Assembly (NCBI GenBank): GCA_917880885.1
Contig: OU862915.1
Span: forward strand, 33,612,676 to 33,676,675
DNA from: Limnephilus marmoratus
Lineage: Eukaryota; Arthropoda; Insecta; Trichoptera; Limnephilidae
Reading direction: 5' to 3'
Length of the DNA stretch: 64,000 nucleotides
The stretch's first letter is position 1, and every line of letters begins with the position of its first letter. The notes under the pieces are model-generated. The model did not search any database. It saw only the letters and a list, made by a program, of their open reading frames with translations, and was not told the origin of the DNA. Position numbers and translations under genes: made by a program. Below, in pieces: positions 34,032 through 44,420 of this stretch.

Positions 34032-34413
34032 CGACAGCCTTCGTGGTCAAAGGGTAAGGCTCTCGACTAGCTTTCAGGAGGTCGCGGGTTCAAATCCCAG
34101 CGTGCGCAAATAATTTTTTTTATCAATTTGTGTTTTTTTTTCATAATATTTGCGGGATGTCAGAGTGGAAGATACTCTCAGTTTCGCCTTGGTGTAAGAC
34201 CACCATTCGGAATTGAAAGGTAACTTGAAATTTCTTTAGGCATGTTTAGTAATCAGATTTGAATAGTCAGGTATTTCCCACCATCCTTTTCTCCATCTTC
34301 TTCCCCTCCCCACTGCTTTCACCCTCACAGCGTACCCCAATTGGGGATGCCATAGTCCGGCTCCATCCGGCAGCAGTTGGGACTCTTGTACGGCACTCAC
34401 ATAAAAAATACGT
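34032..34413 (+). mobile_element. SINE-A copy 5, near full length
   Basis: The head GGTCAAAGGGTAAGGCTCTC has a good B-box (GGGTTCAAATCCC) and the CCCCAATTGGGG body. The end GGGACTCTTGTACGG is followed by CTCACATAAAAAA. A and B boxes are intact enough for RNA polymerase III promotion. Confidence 0.88.
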
Positions 34414-34533
34414 GCTTCACTTCTTATCCTCTCCCTCTCTCTTCCTACGGCCTCAACCATTCTCCGAATTCCGAATGAGGTTGACTATTATTTACCTTTA
34501 AAAAGAGATCTACCGGCCACCCCCCTTTTTATA

Positions 34534-34567
34534 CTAGCAAAGTTAAATAATTATTTAACTTTGCTAG
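34534..34567. repeat. 34-bp perfect palindrome at LINE 5' junction
   Basis: CTAGCAAAGTTAAATAA is followed immediately by its reverse complement. It sits exactly where the RTE fragment begins, so it may be a product of 5'-end snap-back during insertion. Confidence 0.8.
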
Positions 34568-34569
34568 AT

Positions 34570-35216
34570 TATAATTTGTGTATCTGGGTAGTGTGTTTAC
34601 GAGAGATGGGAAGGCTGATAGAGATATTGAAAGAAGGGTGAATGCCGGTAACTCCATTAATGGTGGACTGAATACCGTTGGCGCTAATAAAAAACTGTCA
34701 AAAGAAGCGAAGCTAGCAGTCCACAATGGAGTCCTGGTACCTACCCTGATGTAAGGCAGTGAGGCATGGAACTGGCAGAGGAAGGATGAAACTAAGCTGA
34801 ATGCTGTTGAAATGAGATCCCTGAGACGTATGTGTGGTAAAACAATGTATGACCGTGTGAGAAATGTGGATATCCGCAGAGAATGTAAGGCTGATGTAAG
34901 CATAATGAGTAAGATTAAGAAAGGGACCCTCAGATGGTTTGGGCATGTAGAGCGAATGAACGAAGAAAGTAGTGTAAGAAGAATATACGACGCGAATGTG
35001 AATGGTAGAAGAAGTCGGGGACGCCCGAGGAAGACGTGGCACGATCAAGTGAATCAAATACTTGAGTCGGGCCATGTCAAAAGTCAGAACAATAGAAGAG
35101 AATGTATGAGACGATGTATGAATGTGAGTGAGGCAAAGAGTGTGTGCCAAGACCGAGTTGTTTGGCGGTCCGTCCTCTCTGCCTACCCCTGCGGGGAAAC
35201 GGCGTGATGGTTAGTT
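34570..35216 (+). pseudogene. RTE-like LINE ORF C-terminus, one in-frame stop
   Basis: The frame runs FVYLGSVFTRDGKADRDIER, VHNGVLVPTLM, a stop near 34752, then GSEAWNWQ, RSLRRMCGKTMYDRVRNVDI, LRWFGHVERMNEES, RSRGRPRKTW, ending CGETA at 35207. The protein region lies downstream of the RT domain in RTE-like elements. A TTAG repeat forms the 3' tail. This is the best preserved of three copies (others at 4673 and 35851). Confidence 0.85.
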
Positions 35217-35850
35217 AGTTAGTTAGTTAGTTAATTTGTAGCCTATTTTATCAACCTAAATGGACTTTCACCATATTCCGTTGTATATTTTGATAAAAAT
35301 GTTGCAAAGTGCAAATATTTTGGTTGTTATTCCCGTTTTATTTTCGGTCAACACATTTCATCCATCTCTACATCATCTTCATTTATTTTATTCACGAATT
35401 CTCGTCTTATAGATCTATTATTTCCATTTTCCTCCGAATCCGACCCAACGTTTTCTCTATTTTATTTGTATATTTATACGTTTCACTGATGTCGCAAGGT
35501 TTTTGTCAAATTCGTTGCCCACGCTACGCTATCTTTCCTCGTTTCCTCGATGGCAAGTTACCGACCTAGTTTTCAAAAAGTTGTATCGATTTTGAGTAAA
35601 GTTTTGTAAAACTCGTAGTGAAACAGTATCTCTTGGTGTATTAGGTAATGTGTTGTCAGAGGACACCGGACCATATTATTAGTATGCTCATTTCATGTCC
35701 CATGTTGCAATACGTAAGGCCTAAAAGTGTTGACGTTATGAAATATTAATGGATTATATGAATTAGACCTTAACGCCATTCGCCGTTTATGATAAACTGG
35801 AGACCATTATAAATCTGCCGCGCATTCGGATTAGACCCTAAAACTGTGTG
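35217..35850. other. No gene recognised
   Basis: No coding or repeat signal was assigned. Confidence 0.4.
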
Positions 35851-35996
35851 ACTTACTAACTAACCATCACGCCGATTCTTCGCAGGGGTAGGCAGACAGT
35901 ATGTAACGCCAAACAACTTGGTATGAGGCACACACTCCTTGCTTCGTTCACTTTCAGCATCGTCTCATTCATACTCTATTGTTATTCTATGGATCG
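35851..35996 (-). mobile_element. RTE-like LINE 3' end fragment
   Basis: ACTAACTAACCATCACGCC, GCAGGGGTAGGCAGA and CACACACTCCTTGC match the last ~140 bp of the element at 34570, inverted. Confidence 0.75.
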
Positions 35997-36799
35997 GTTG
36001 TACGCTTTCCCTCTCTCTCTCATAAAACAAAATGTGTTAACTCTTAACTTGAATTAAAAAATGAAGATAGGTTACTGAGAGAACGCGCGAGGTTTTATTG
36101 AACTAGGTCCAGTGGACACACTTGAGATTTACTGCGTATTACACATAAGTTCGTTTGTCAGAAAAGTTGTCACCAGTTGCCACAAACACCTCGATCTAAG
36201 GCTCTTTTTTGTGATATGATGCCTTCCTGCGCTTTCGAGAGATGCAAAAATCATTCACGAGAAGAAAAAAAAACAGATCCTTTCGTAAATAGACGCAAAT
36301 CCCTTACTATTTCAATAAATACAATTATTCACAAGGCTTTTAGATACCAGAGTAAATGTCAAAATTCGAATACATTAGATAGAGAACGTAGCAACACTAA
36401 CAGCCGTTGTGTCCAACATTTTCGGATGATTAATCCGAGTGAAGCTGAGCCTAGCGCCTTGCGCCGCTAAGCTAAGGTATGTTAGAAAAATGCTCCATTT
36501 TAGCTGTGTCCAACAACTTGATCGTAGCGCTCGGTGTGTAGCCCCATTTGCTTTCGTACACCAAAAAATGACGTCAAGTTAGGAACTTTACATGTTAAAT
36601 TAATACCGAAACGTTAATTAATTTTATTTATTATTTGTACAGATATTTTATTCTAAATAGTGCAATACATAAACCGACATTTTACATTTTTGAAACAAAC
36701 GTATTCAATATGTTAAAAATAAGGTGTTAATTGACTTACTTTTTTGTTTACGTGCGTTTGAAGTTTGACATTAGAATCAGTTGAAATTTTGTATTCAAA

Positions 36800-36973
36800 A
36801 TGGACAAGGCGAAGCGTTCGAAAAATTTAACGCCAAACGAAAAAATGAGACTTGTAGAACTAGTTACCTCGTCGCAGGTCATTTTGTCGAAAGCGACAGG
36901 TGGCCCAAACTACGCTACGCTTGTAAAATCAAAAGAAGCTGCTTGGAATGACATTGTCCTCGACAAGTGCTAA
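36800..36973 (+). pseudogene. Myb/SANT-like DNA-binding protein, N-terminus
   Basis: 57 codons from ATG at 36800 encode LTPNEKMRLVELV and KEAAWNDIVLD, resembling the Myb/SANT-like (MADF-type) accessory protein of Harbinger elements, which helps bring transposase to the DNA ends. The frame stops right at the deletion point. Confidence 0.7.
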
Positions 36974-37022
36974 TTATATTCCACATATTATTACAAAAAT
37001 GACACTCGAATAAGTCAAAACT

Positions 37023-37238
37023 TTACCTTTCGCTTGCGTAAGTTAAATTATCTTCTACTTGGCTCAAAACATATAAAAAACACGCTTTTGTCATCCTAAA
37101 GCGGTTATAAAAATCGCCGTCATTTAATACTTCCATAAAATTTATATCGGCATCTTGCCGCCGCCTATATAATCCAATATTATCGTCAAGCATATCTGCC
37201 CATTCAACCATATTCACTATATTCAATATAGGATTCAT
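37023..37238 (-). pseudogene. Harbinger transposase N-terminal fragment
   Basis: 71 codons include ADINFMEVLNDGDFYNRFRM and TKACFLYVLSQVEDNL, typical of HARBI1-like transposases just before the DDE nuclease domain. The DDE domain is missing, so it is inactive. Transcription would converge on the Myb/SANT-like fragment. Confidence 0.8.
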
Positions 37239-37527
37239 ATTTCAAATTGAAAAACCAAATAAAAAAGCCGACAAAAGAGTGAACTGATGACGGATAATTA
37301 CGACAATTAATTGACATTGACAGCTCGATTGTTTTCGCGGATTTTTGTTCGCTCTGTTGTCAGTTTTTATAAGTAGGTCTTCCTTAGCAACTTTAATCCA
37401 CCCGGCTACCTTCCTTACATTTGAGTGTGGTGGGACGATCATTGTGTTTCGACACAGCGTATTTGGGCATTTGAGCAGGGCTGAGCGGAGATCTCGGCTG
37501 AGCATAGGTTGGACACAACGGCTGTAA

Positions 37528-38170
37528 GAAGGACAACTTCTAGCGGTAGGTGGTCTCATACGGCGTTCCGTATTCGTCTCAGTGTAAGTGAGTAGACGTG
37601 CCTTGTCATCTCAGTCACACCCGTGTTGTAGAATGTAGTATTCACCTCAAATTTTCTACGTAAACGCTGTCCCGTCCTGTATCTATTCCGTTAGTAAACA
37701 CATTATTTGAATGTCTATCTTTGTCGGACATGAACAACGATTAAGTTAAGAATTTACTGGAAAAAAGATGTTCTTACCTGACACATTGTGGGTTAATTTT
37801 GTGAAATAACGTGTCTTTTGTATTGAAATGTCGTTGGTTTAACTGTGTTGTGACCGGTCCATTTTTTTTCATTACAAAGGAGCATTTTTTTACATAATCT
37901 AGAGCGAATTCAAAGCGAACAAAAAATCGTATATATATATATATATATATAATATGTGATAATCATAATAATTGGTTCCAGAAGGTATGCGCGGGCAGTC
38001 ATAGCAATGCAATACATTCCATAATTTTCGTTAAAAACTGTACATAAAATGAAACAGAAAAAATTAAGAAAAAAAAGGTAATTATTATTTTTTTAATTTA
38101 TAAACTAACGTTTAGACTAAGTTGAATGAAACACTAGTATATATTGAATTATTTGGCGGGTATTTGATAA
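37528..38170. other. No gene; (TA)n microsatellite near 37931-37950
   Basis: Anonymous AT-rich sequence with a short TA repeat. Confidence 0.45.
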
Positions 38171-38345
38171 GCCGCCATAGCTCAGTGGTCAGAGCATCCG
38201 ACCGGCAATCAGAAGGACACAAGTCCCGTTGGCGGCAAGTATCTTTTCTCGGAAGATTTTTCAATGTATATTAGTGATTCAGGCTGACAATTATTGCTTA
38301 TAATAATTTAAAAAAAGTTACTTAGAAATTGTTCAATAGTCATTT
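38171..38345 (+). mobile_element. tRNA-derived SINE (different from SINE-A); tRNA-like head 38171-38236
   Basis: The head has a perfect acceptor-stem pair GCCGCCA/TGGCGGC, D-stem GCTC/GAGC, an A-box TAGCTCAGTGG, and an anticodon-loop GGC (alanine-like). The T-arm region is about six bases short, so it cannot be a functional tRNA. A short AT-rich tail follows. Boundaries of the tail are approximate. Confidence 0.6.
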
Positions 38346-38427
38346 ATGGAGGATATTTAACCGTCTCCCGTCTCCAGATGGTAATCTGGAGGGATTCCAG
38401 ATGATGATATTCTTGGATTGGTGTAAG

Positions 38428-39185
38428 TAGGGATGAAACGATACCATTGAGGTATCGATACTTTTACTCGATACTGTATCGGTCGTCGAGTATCGATACT
38501 TACTTGGTATCAGTTGAAAAGTATCGATACTTACTCGTATCGCATCTTTTTGGAAAATTTGAAAAAAAATATAAGTGTCTAAAATATATATGTACTTACG
38601 TTGAAATATTGTTGTTATCATAAACAGGTGCAATATAATCAGCGTGGCTTTTTAAATTAGAAGTTTTGCCACAAAACCGCACTGTTTTAAAGCATTTTTT
38701 GCACCTTGCGGTTTTCTCGTCGTTTTTCGTGAAATATTGCCACACACTAGGCTTCGTAGGCCCCATTTTCAATAACTCAAAAAGTTAAAACACTGAACAA
38801 ACACCGACTAATGTTAAAGGATTAACGAACATGGGAGCGAAAGTGAACGAACGAAAACATTGTGAATTCCAATTGTCAATGACGACAAAATATGGCGGTG
38901 CGGCGCTGCCTGTTTTTTTTTTATATAGACAAACAAGCTTGCCAACTACACAAAACTAAGACTAGCTAGGGACGCTAGGGTTAGGGTGCCTTCAAAAACT
39001 TCAATTTAAGATATGCAATTTTTTTGTGAATGTTAAATAAAATAGTGACATTAGCATACTGATATGAGTACTTTTGACCGATACCTACTCAGTACTCAAT
39101 TTCAAAGTATCGATACTAAAAGTACTTGGTATCGGTGAAAAATATCGAGTATGTACTTGTATTTACTCGTATCGTTTCATCCCTA
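38428..39185 (-). mobile_element. hAT-type element with BED-finger exon
   Basis: Termini TAGGGATGAAACGATAC and its inverse are flanked by a perfect 8-bp duplication GGTGTAAG (38420-38427 and 39186-39193). The ends contain many GTATCGATAC-like repeats in both orientations, likely transposase-binding subterminal repeats. The 758-bp element keeps only one coding exon. Confidence 0.92.
38596..38766 (-). pseudogene. BED zinc-finger exon of hAT transposase
   Basis: 56 codons from ATG at 38766 encode SVWQYFTKNDEKTARCKKCF and TSNLKSHADY, a BED-type finger (C-x2-C, then H). The usual second histidine is not at the expected place. GTAAGT overlaps the end of the frame (CAACGTAAGTAC), so this may be a first exon with a splice donor. 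No catalytic domain follows. Confidence 0.75.
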
Positions 39186-39319
39186 GGTGTAAGACGCCTT
39201 AGACGTTTTCGTTTTGTACAATTTAGGACCATTTTACATTTGAAGCCTTTAACTGTTTCAGGTGCTAAGCTACTAGAGCAGGTGGTACTTTCAATTAAAT
39301 CAAATTTTCTTTTAAAACC

Positions 39320-39325
39320 TTTATT
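39320..39325 (-). terminator. Poly-A signal of the GMC oxidoreductase gene
   Basis: AATAAA on the minus strand lies about 62 bp beyond the stop codon, a usual distance for cleavage and polyadenylation. Confidence 0.65.
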
Positions 39326-39386
39326 TATATACTATAATAATTAATTTATACATTTAGTAGCCTACCTAATCAGTCACAATTATTTC

Positions 39387-41243
39387 TTATCTACCCGTCC
39401 AATCTTCCTTTATCATATCCGCCCCCTTCTCCGCTATCATGAACGTCGGAGCATTCGTATTACCCGATGTTATTTCTGGCATGATGCTTCCGTCCACTAC
39501 CCTCAGTCTTCTGATTCCGTAGACCCTCAATCTTGGATCCACTACGGCATCCGGGTCTGACTTTGGACCCATTTTACAAGTCCCAGCCGGGTGGTACACT
39601 GTTAAGGTGAAATATCTACAGTGACAGTCCCAATAGGCATCCGTGTCGAATCCATGTTCAATGCAGTCTGGCAACGGGTCATCAGCTAATTTGGCTCCCA
39701 ATTGCTTAAGAGCATCCTGTTGCGTTATTCTTATTGCTTCTCTTATACCAGCGATGAGGGTTTTCATGTCGTCCTCATCAGCAAAGTAGTTTGGATCTAT
39801 CAAAGGTTTATCAAACGGATTTGCACTCTGCAACATCAATCTTCCTTTTGATTTAGGACGCAAGAGAATCGGCACAGCTGAAAAGGAATTGCCACCTTTC
39901 AAATCAGAAAGCTTATTGTAGAATTCATCGGTGATTCCAATAGTGTCTTTGAACATCTCGTCTGTTTTCAATGAACCAGATAAGAAGACAATTTCCATAT
40001 CTGGCCAGCCATCTTCGGCTTCTGGGTTTTTCAAATCCACGAAAGTGACTGCTTCTGATCCACCGGGTATTCCCAGAGGTCCCCTATGGTTAGCGAACCA
40101 CCTGAAGACATCGCTAGGGTTTTTCAAGAGGTTTTCAGCATTTATTGGAACTTCGAATGTATCTATTTTAAATGACAATGCGCCTGCTGCTATGTGATCT
40201 TGCATACTGTAACCGACTTTCAAATCTTTGTAAACTTTTATACCCATCTCTTCAAGGTGTTCTTTTGGTCCTATTCCGGATAACATCAACACTTGTGGAG
40301 AAGCGATTGCTCCGGCGGATACAATCACTTCTTTTTTTGCCATTATTCTGTAAGACTGTCCAAATTTCACGAACTCTACTCCTCGTGCACGATTGGAATC
40401 GTCTATCAAAATCTTCGTGACTTGGCTACGTTTGATCACATGAAGATTCGGCCTATTTGTAATCGGATGAAGGTAGGCCGTGTTTGAGCTATGTCTAGTA
40501 CCATTTTTAAGACTGAAATGCAAGAAAGCCGTTCCTGTTTGAGTGATGTTATTGTGATGATTTAACCTATGTCCAGCTTGCGCAGAAGCTGCAACCCAAG
40601 CTTTAGCCGATTCTGTAATTAAAGAAGCGCTTTCAATATTGACAGGTCCGTTCTTTCCATGATTCTTTGACCTCTTAAAGTCTGGAGCTTTGTAGGTTTC
40701 CACTTTCTTATAATAACTGAGGACACTATTCCAACCCCAGCCTGTATTTCCCATGGCTTCCCACTCGTTAAAGTCTTTCTTGTTACCTCTGATGTAGATC
40801 ATGTAGTTGATGACGCTTGTTCCTCCCATGACTTTTCCTCTTGGCCATTTGCACTTTTGGTCATTGAAAGCGAGGCAAGAATCCTTTCTAGGGATTGTTT
40901 CGTAATCCCAATTGAGATTGGTGTATTGCAATAAATTAGTTACAAGTGGTATGTCCATGTAGAAGTGTTCTCTGTCTCCAGCTTCTATGAGCAATACCCT
41001 CCACTCCTGATTTTCTGTGAGTCTATTGGCAACGACGCATCCAGCTGTTCCTGCTCCGACGATGATGAAGTCATACTTGTCCCATAAGTTGTTTCTGTCT
41101 TCCGTTTCTCCGAGGTTCTGTCTGAAGGTGTCTCTTGAGAATCCTTTGAGTCCTTCAACTTCATCTCCCCAGAATGAGCCAGACGATACTAGCGCCACAC
41201 AAAAGTTTATGACAAACAGTAAAACATTGATAGACTTTAACAT
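39387..41243 (-). CDS. GMC-family FAD oxidoreductase (glucose dehydrogenase-like)
   Basis: Insect-type GMC oxidoreductase of 618 aa, normal length for the family. These flavoenzymes oxidise alcohols, sugars or ecdysteroid-type substrates. Residues 1-20 form a hydrophobic signal peptide, so the enzyme is probably secreted. The dinucleotide motif VGAGTAG is at 62-68 with E87 following. GMC signature 1 ([18 protein letters not shown]) is at 136-153, signature 2 ([15 protein letters not shown]) at 311-325. The catalytic histidine is H551 in VYHPAGTC. The second position carries N595 (SGNTNAPT), an Asn common in insect members. Two N-glycosylation sites (N232, N247) fit secretion. The ATG has A at -3. 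The CDS is intronless and undamaged, unlike everything around it. The substrate cannot be deduced from the sequence. Confidence 0.95.
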   Translation of the reverse strand: MLKSINVLLFVINFCVALVSSGSFWGDEVEGLKGFSRDTFRQNLGETEDRNNLWDKYDFIIVGAGTAGCVVANRLTENQEWRVLLIEAGDREHFYMDIPLVTNLLQYTNLNWDYETIPRKDSCLAFNDQKCKWPRGKVMGGTSVINYMIYIRGNKKDFNEWEAMGNTGWGWNSVLSYYKKVETYKAPDFKRSKNHGKNGPVNIESASLITESAKAWVAASAQAGHRLNHHNNITQTGTAFLHFSLKNGTRHSSNTAYLHPITNRPNLHVIKRSQVTKILIDDSNRARGVEFVKFGQSYRIMAKKEVIVSAGAIASPQVLMLSGIGPKEHLEEMGIKVYKDLKVGYSMQDHIAAGALSFKIDTFEVPINAENLLKNPSDVFRWFANHRGPLGIPGGSEAVTFVDLKNPEAEDGWPDMEIVFLSGSLKTDEMFKDTIGITDEFYNKLSDLKGGNSFSAVPILLRPKSKGRLMLQSANPFDKPLIDPNYFADEDDMKTLIAGIREAIRITQQDALKQLGAKLADDPLPDCIEHGFDTDAYWDCHCRYFTLTVYHPAGTCKMGPKSDPDAVVDPRLRVYGIRRLRVVDGSIMPEITSGNTNAPTFMIAEKGADMIKEDWTGR

Positions 41244-41659
41244 CTTGTTGTGCTATTTGTTTTCGTATTTTTATTTGGATTAACTACAAATCTGCAAACG
41301 AAAGTATTGAATAAGCAAGGCTATATCAGTATTTTTTTAACGTAATTGAATCTAATTATGCATGCACGATTGTGATTATTATGTCAGGTGTATTTCTCTC
41401 GCTTAGAATGCCATTCGGATTATGTCATATTTAATTAAACACTTGCATTTTAATGTCGTATTTATGGTCATTTAGCGACGTTACATTAATATTAAAAATG
41501 TCTTGTGTTACACCTTGAAAATGATTTTCATCTAACAATAACTACAAAAGTAGAAAATCAGTGTGCTGAAACAGCAATAACTCTCGAACAGTGAGCCCTG
41601 GTGTCATAAAATTTGACGGTTTATTCTTTGTGGAATTTCTATGCCAAAATAATTGCATT
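41244..41659 (-). promoter_or_regulatory. Upstream region of GMC gene; possible 5' UTR splice acceptor
   Basis: On the minus strand TTTCGTTTGCAG ends about 50 bp before the ATG, a good 3' splice-site match, so a non-coding first exon may lie further upstream. A weak TATA-like GATATAG lies about 30 bp before that. Neither is proven; no other promoter element was recognised. Confidence 0.3.
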
Positions 41660-41755
41660 AATCCCTCCACACAGCATCCTCAAAGATGACATAGGCCCTG
41701 AGGGAAATTATTTTCCTCAGGGCCTCCTGTGTGGAGCTCATGTAAAAAAAAAAAA
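41660..41755 (+). mobile_element. SINE-B copy h, hairpin-only 5' truncation
   Basis: Only the last ~90 bp remain: CCCTCCACACAGCATCC, the inner hairpin GGCCCTGAGGGAAATTATTT, GTGTGGAGCTCATGT and poly-A. The truncation lies at the base of the terminal hairpin, as in copy i at 43062. Confidence 0.85.
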
Positions 41756-42288
41756 TTTAGTTCCAAATGCTATTTCTATTATGAGATGTTGAGCTTAGTT
41801 AATTATGTAAAAAAATCTAATTAATGGCAAACTCAGATAGTAACGCAAAGTAGAAAGATTTGTGTAAAAATTTTAGATCATTATAGCAAAAAAAGAACGT
41901 TTACGCAGGCGTACCACAAGGGTCCATACTAGGCTCTACCTTGTATATTATATATGTTACTGCAATGAAATTGATTTTCTCTCACGTTATGTTTATGCTG
42001 ACGACACTGCATTAGTTATTTCACATGAGGATTTATTAATTGCAAGTACTTTACTGCAAATAGACTTTGTCACTCTTCAAAAATGGTCACATGATGTAGG
42101 ATTAATAATCATTGCTAAAAAACAAAGCTTATGCACATCAGATCTCCTCACGCCAACATCAACATAACTCCTAAAATTGTTTCTCATTTTTTTAATTGCA
42201 TCCATAATTCTGTGATACAACCATGCTCATGTAAAAATATTGAACTAGATTCTAGATACGTATATCTAGACTTAACAATTAATTGTGT

Positions 42289-42785
42289 TAGTCGAGGATT
42301 GCCAATTAATTTTCTCTACTTTGTCCTTTCTAAATTATTAGCTAAATGAGTATGTTTATAAAATAAGCTAAAATAATTTTTATTTTTGTTTAAACTGTTT
42401 TTTTTTTCATCTTCCTCCTGCCAAATCTATAGCATGTTAAATTATATACATATATTTATTATTTACAACTTAATCTTAAAAACAAAACAAAAAAATACTT
42501 TATTTTATTTTGAATCAGATCTCAAAACTATGGTCACCCTAAAAGTCTACATTAATGTACTACCTAGCGCCATCAGTTTAGTGGGTACTGGGTACCCATA
42601 ATCTCAATCTGTAAGAAATACAACAATATTGTTCTTTCAAAATCTGTATAATTTTGTGTTATTTTGTTAACTTGTATAATTATTGTTAACCTCAACACAG
42701 GCTTGTCCTAGTGAGGTAACAAATTGTATTGTAAACATTTTTACCTACAGTGTAAAGAAACAATAAATAAATAAATAAATAAATA
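42289..42785 (+). mobile_element. 5'-truncated LINE 3' end inserted in LINE
   Basis: The outer coding frame reads LTIN before and CNFKWDIHI after this segment. AATTGT occurs at both junctions as a short target duplication. The insert ends with a hairpin (CCTC...CTAGTGAGG) and a (AAAT)n tail, like the LINE at 2-2750. Confidence 0.75.
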
Positions 42786-43061
42786 AATAAATTGTAATTT
42801 TAAATGGGATATACATATACAAAAAGTTTGCACGCGGCTTAGAGCTACAGTGAGCAAAATTTATAGACTGAAGTTTTTTGTTCCACTAAATACTCTTAGA
42901 TTAATATATCTGTCATTGGCGAAATCCCTAATAAGATATGGAATAACCACACGGGGACATTCAACAAAAACAAATCTTCTTTCAGTGCAAAACGTACAAT
43001 ATTCTTTGGTAAAATTATTATTTTAAAAAACTGAATACGAACAAAGACATGATATAACAAA

Positions 43062-43157
43062 ATCGTTACTTTTTTTTTACATTAACTCCACACAGGAGGC
43101 CTTGAGGAAAATAATTTCCCTCAGGGCCTATGTCATCTGGGATGCTGTGTGGAGAGT
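43062..43157 (-). mobile_element. SINE-B copy i, hairpin-only 5' truncation
   Basis: T-run, CTCCACACAGGAGGCC, inner hairpin, GGATGCTGTGTGGAG, then LINE coding resumes. It is the same truncated form as copy h. Confidence 0.85.
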
Positions 43158-43458
43158 ACTATACAACTCTGTAAATTTATTATCTGTTCGTGCTATATTG
43201 TGGTTTAAAATTGCGAGTCAGCATACATCTCAATCTGAATATAATAAACTAGTGGTTCATGTTCATAATACAAGGTTAACTGCAAACGATGGACTTATAA
43301 TTCCCAGATACCTAAATAAATAGGTCAAAGAACTCTAGAATACCTTGTTCCAATAATTTACAACATGTTGCCCAACGCAAAAAGTAGCTGTGAATTGAGT
43401 TTCAGAAGGAAATGTACGCTAAAAAAATGGTTAAGTGAAAGAAATTTTTTGTACTAAT

Positions 43459-44420
43459 CTCTGTTTTTCCGCTTTTCGTTTTAATGTTTTTTTTATTATT
43501 ATTTTCTCTTGTCTTTTCTTTTTATTTCTTTCATTTTCTCTGTTCTGTATTTCTTATAAAAAAAATTATTAACTTATTTTTTTCCAAAATATATATTTTT
43601 TTTGTATATGTAAAATGTAATAATGTGTATATTTTATGTACCTGTCTCAATTTAAAAAAAGTAAATGTCAAAAGAACCCGTTGACAAACTGATATCAATC
43701 AGTTTAACGGGAATTAATTTAAAAATGTAAAAAAACTGTAAATAAATTATAAAGGAATTTTATAAATAAAATGTTATTAATTTTGTGATTAAAGTTGTTT
43801 TAGATTCTTCATAAAAAATAATAAATAATATGACGTTTTTTAAATAATTTAAAGTGACTTACCATTCTGTTATTCAGGTTGTTTTTTAAATTCCTCCAAT
43901 ACCCCCATAATCCTTTGGAACGAAACTTTACAAAATACTCGTTTAGAAAAAAATCCGTTTTTAATTATATATTTTTTTATTCAGTTTCGACCCGAATTAT
44001 CCACAGTCATGCCTAACAGAATACAGAGGTATTCTATCGGGGTTTGAATACCCAGTGACGAAGGGATGACTGAGTCAGCCTTTAAATACCTTTAATAAGA
44101 TGGACCTTGAGTAATTCAGGTTCATGACAATCAAGAAGAGTTCACCAATTGGCCGTAAAAATAACGACATTAGCACTTGTACAGTACCTACTTTCGCTTT
44201 TAAGGATCAGGATATTAACAAGGCCGCTAGGATTGATGGATTTATGGTTTTATTTTACGCAGATATCTGTTTTTGCAAAGGTCCTTCGCTCAACCACAAC
44301 TTGCGTTTTTATATCGTTTTAAATGCGTCTGCACATGAATGCAGATTTATTTTTCTTGAATATGAAATTGAAAAAGTGAATTTATAAGAAGTGACCAACC
44401 AGTTTTGTTTTTATTCAAAT
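43459..44420. other. LINE 3' UTR remnant, then unassigned sequence
   Basis: T-rich sequence to about 43790 probably belongs to the preceding LINE. After it, an 87-codon frame (44124-44387) has no recognisable domain. Confidence 0.4.

Larger units (their letters stand above)
36401..37524. mobile_element. PIF/Harbinger element, internally deleted
   Basis: A perfect 17-bp terminal inverted repeat, CAGCCGTTGTGTCCAAC, ends the element, with a TAA target duplication at 36398-36400 and 37525-37527. A 3-bp TWA target is diagnostic for PIF/Harbinger. The Myb/SANT-like gene enters from the left and the transposase from the right. Both are cut within the same ~50-bp centre, so the element is non-autonomous. 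Confidence 0.92.
41888..43458 (+). pseudogene. LINE ORF2 pseudogene with nested insertions
   Basis: The order is GVPQGSILGSTLYII (motif B), YADDTALVISHEDLL (motif C), MHIRSPHANINI and YVYLDLTIN. After the 42289-42785 insertion come WDIHIQKVCTRL and FVPLNTLRLIYLSL; after the 43062-43157 insertion, LLSVRAILWF, then in a shifted frame RTLEYLVPIIYNMLPNAKSS and LKKWLSERNFLY. Several frameshifts separate these. A 3' UTR probably continues to about 43790. Confidence 0.82.

Noticed and set aside
38171..38236. Functional tRNA-Ala
   Set aside because: The T-arm region is about six bases short and a SINE-like tail follows, although the acceptor stem is perfect.
39931..41283. Plus-strand frames opposite the GMC gene
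   Set aside because: They are shadows of the strongly conserved minus-strand gene.
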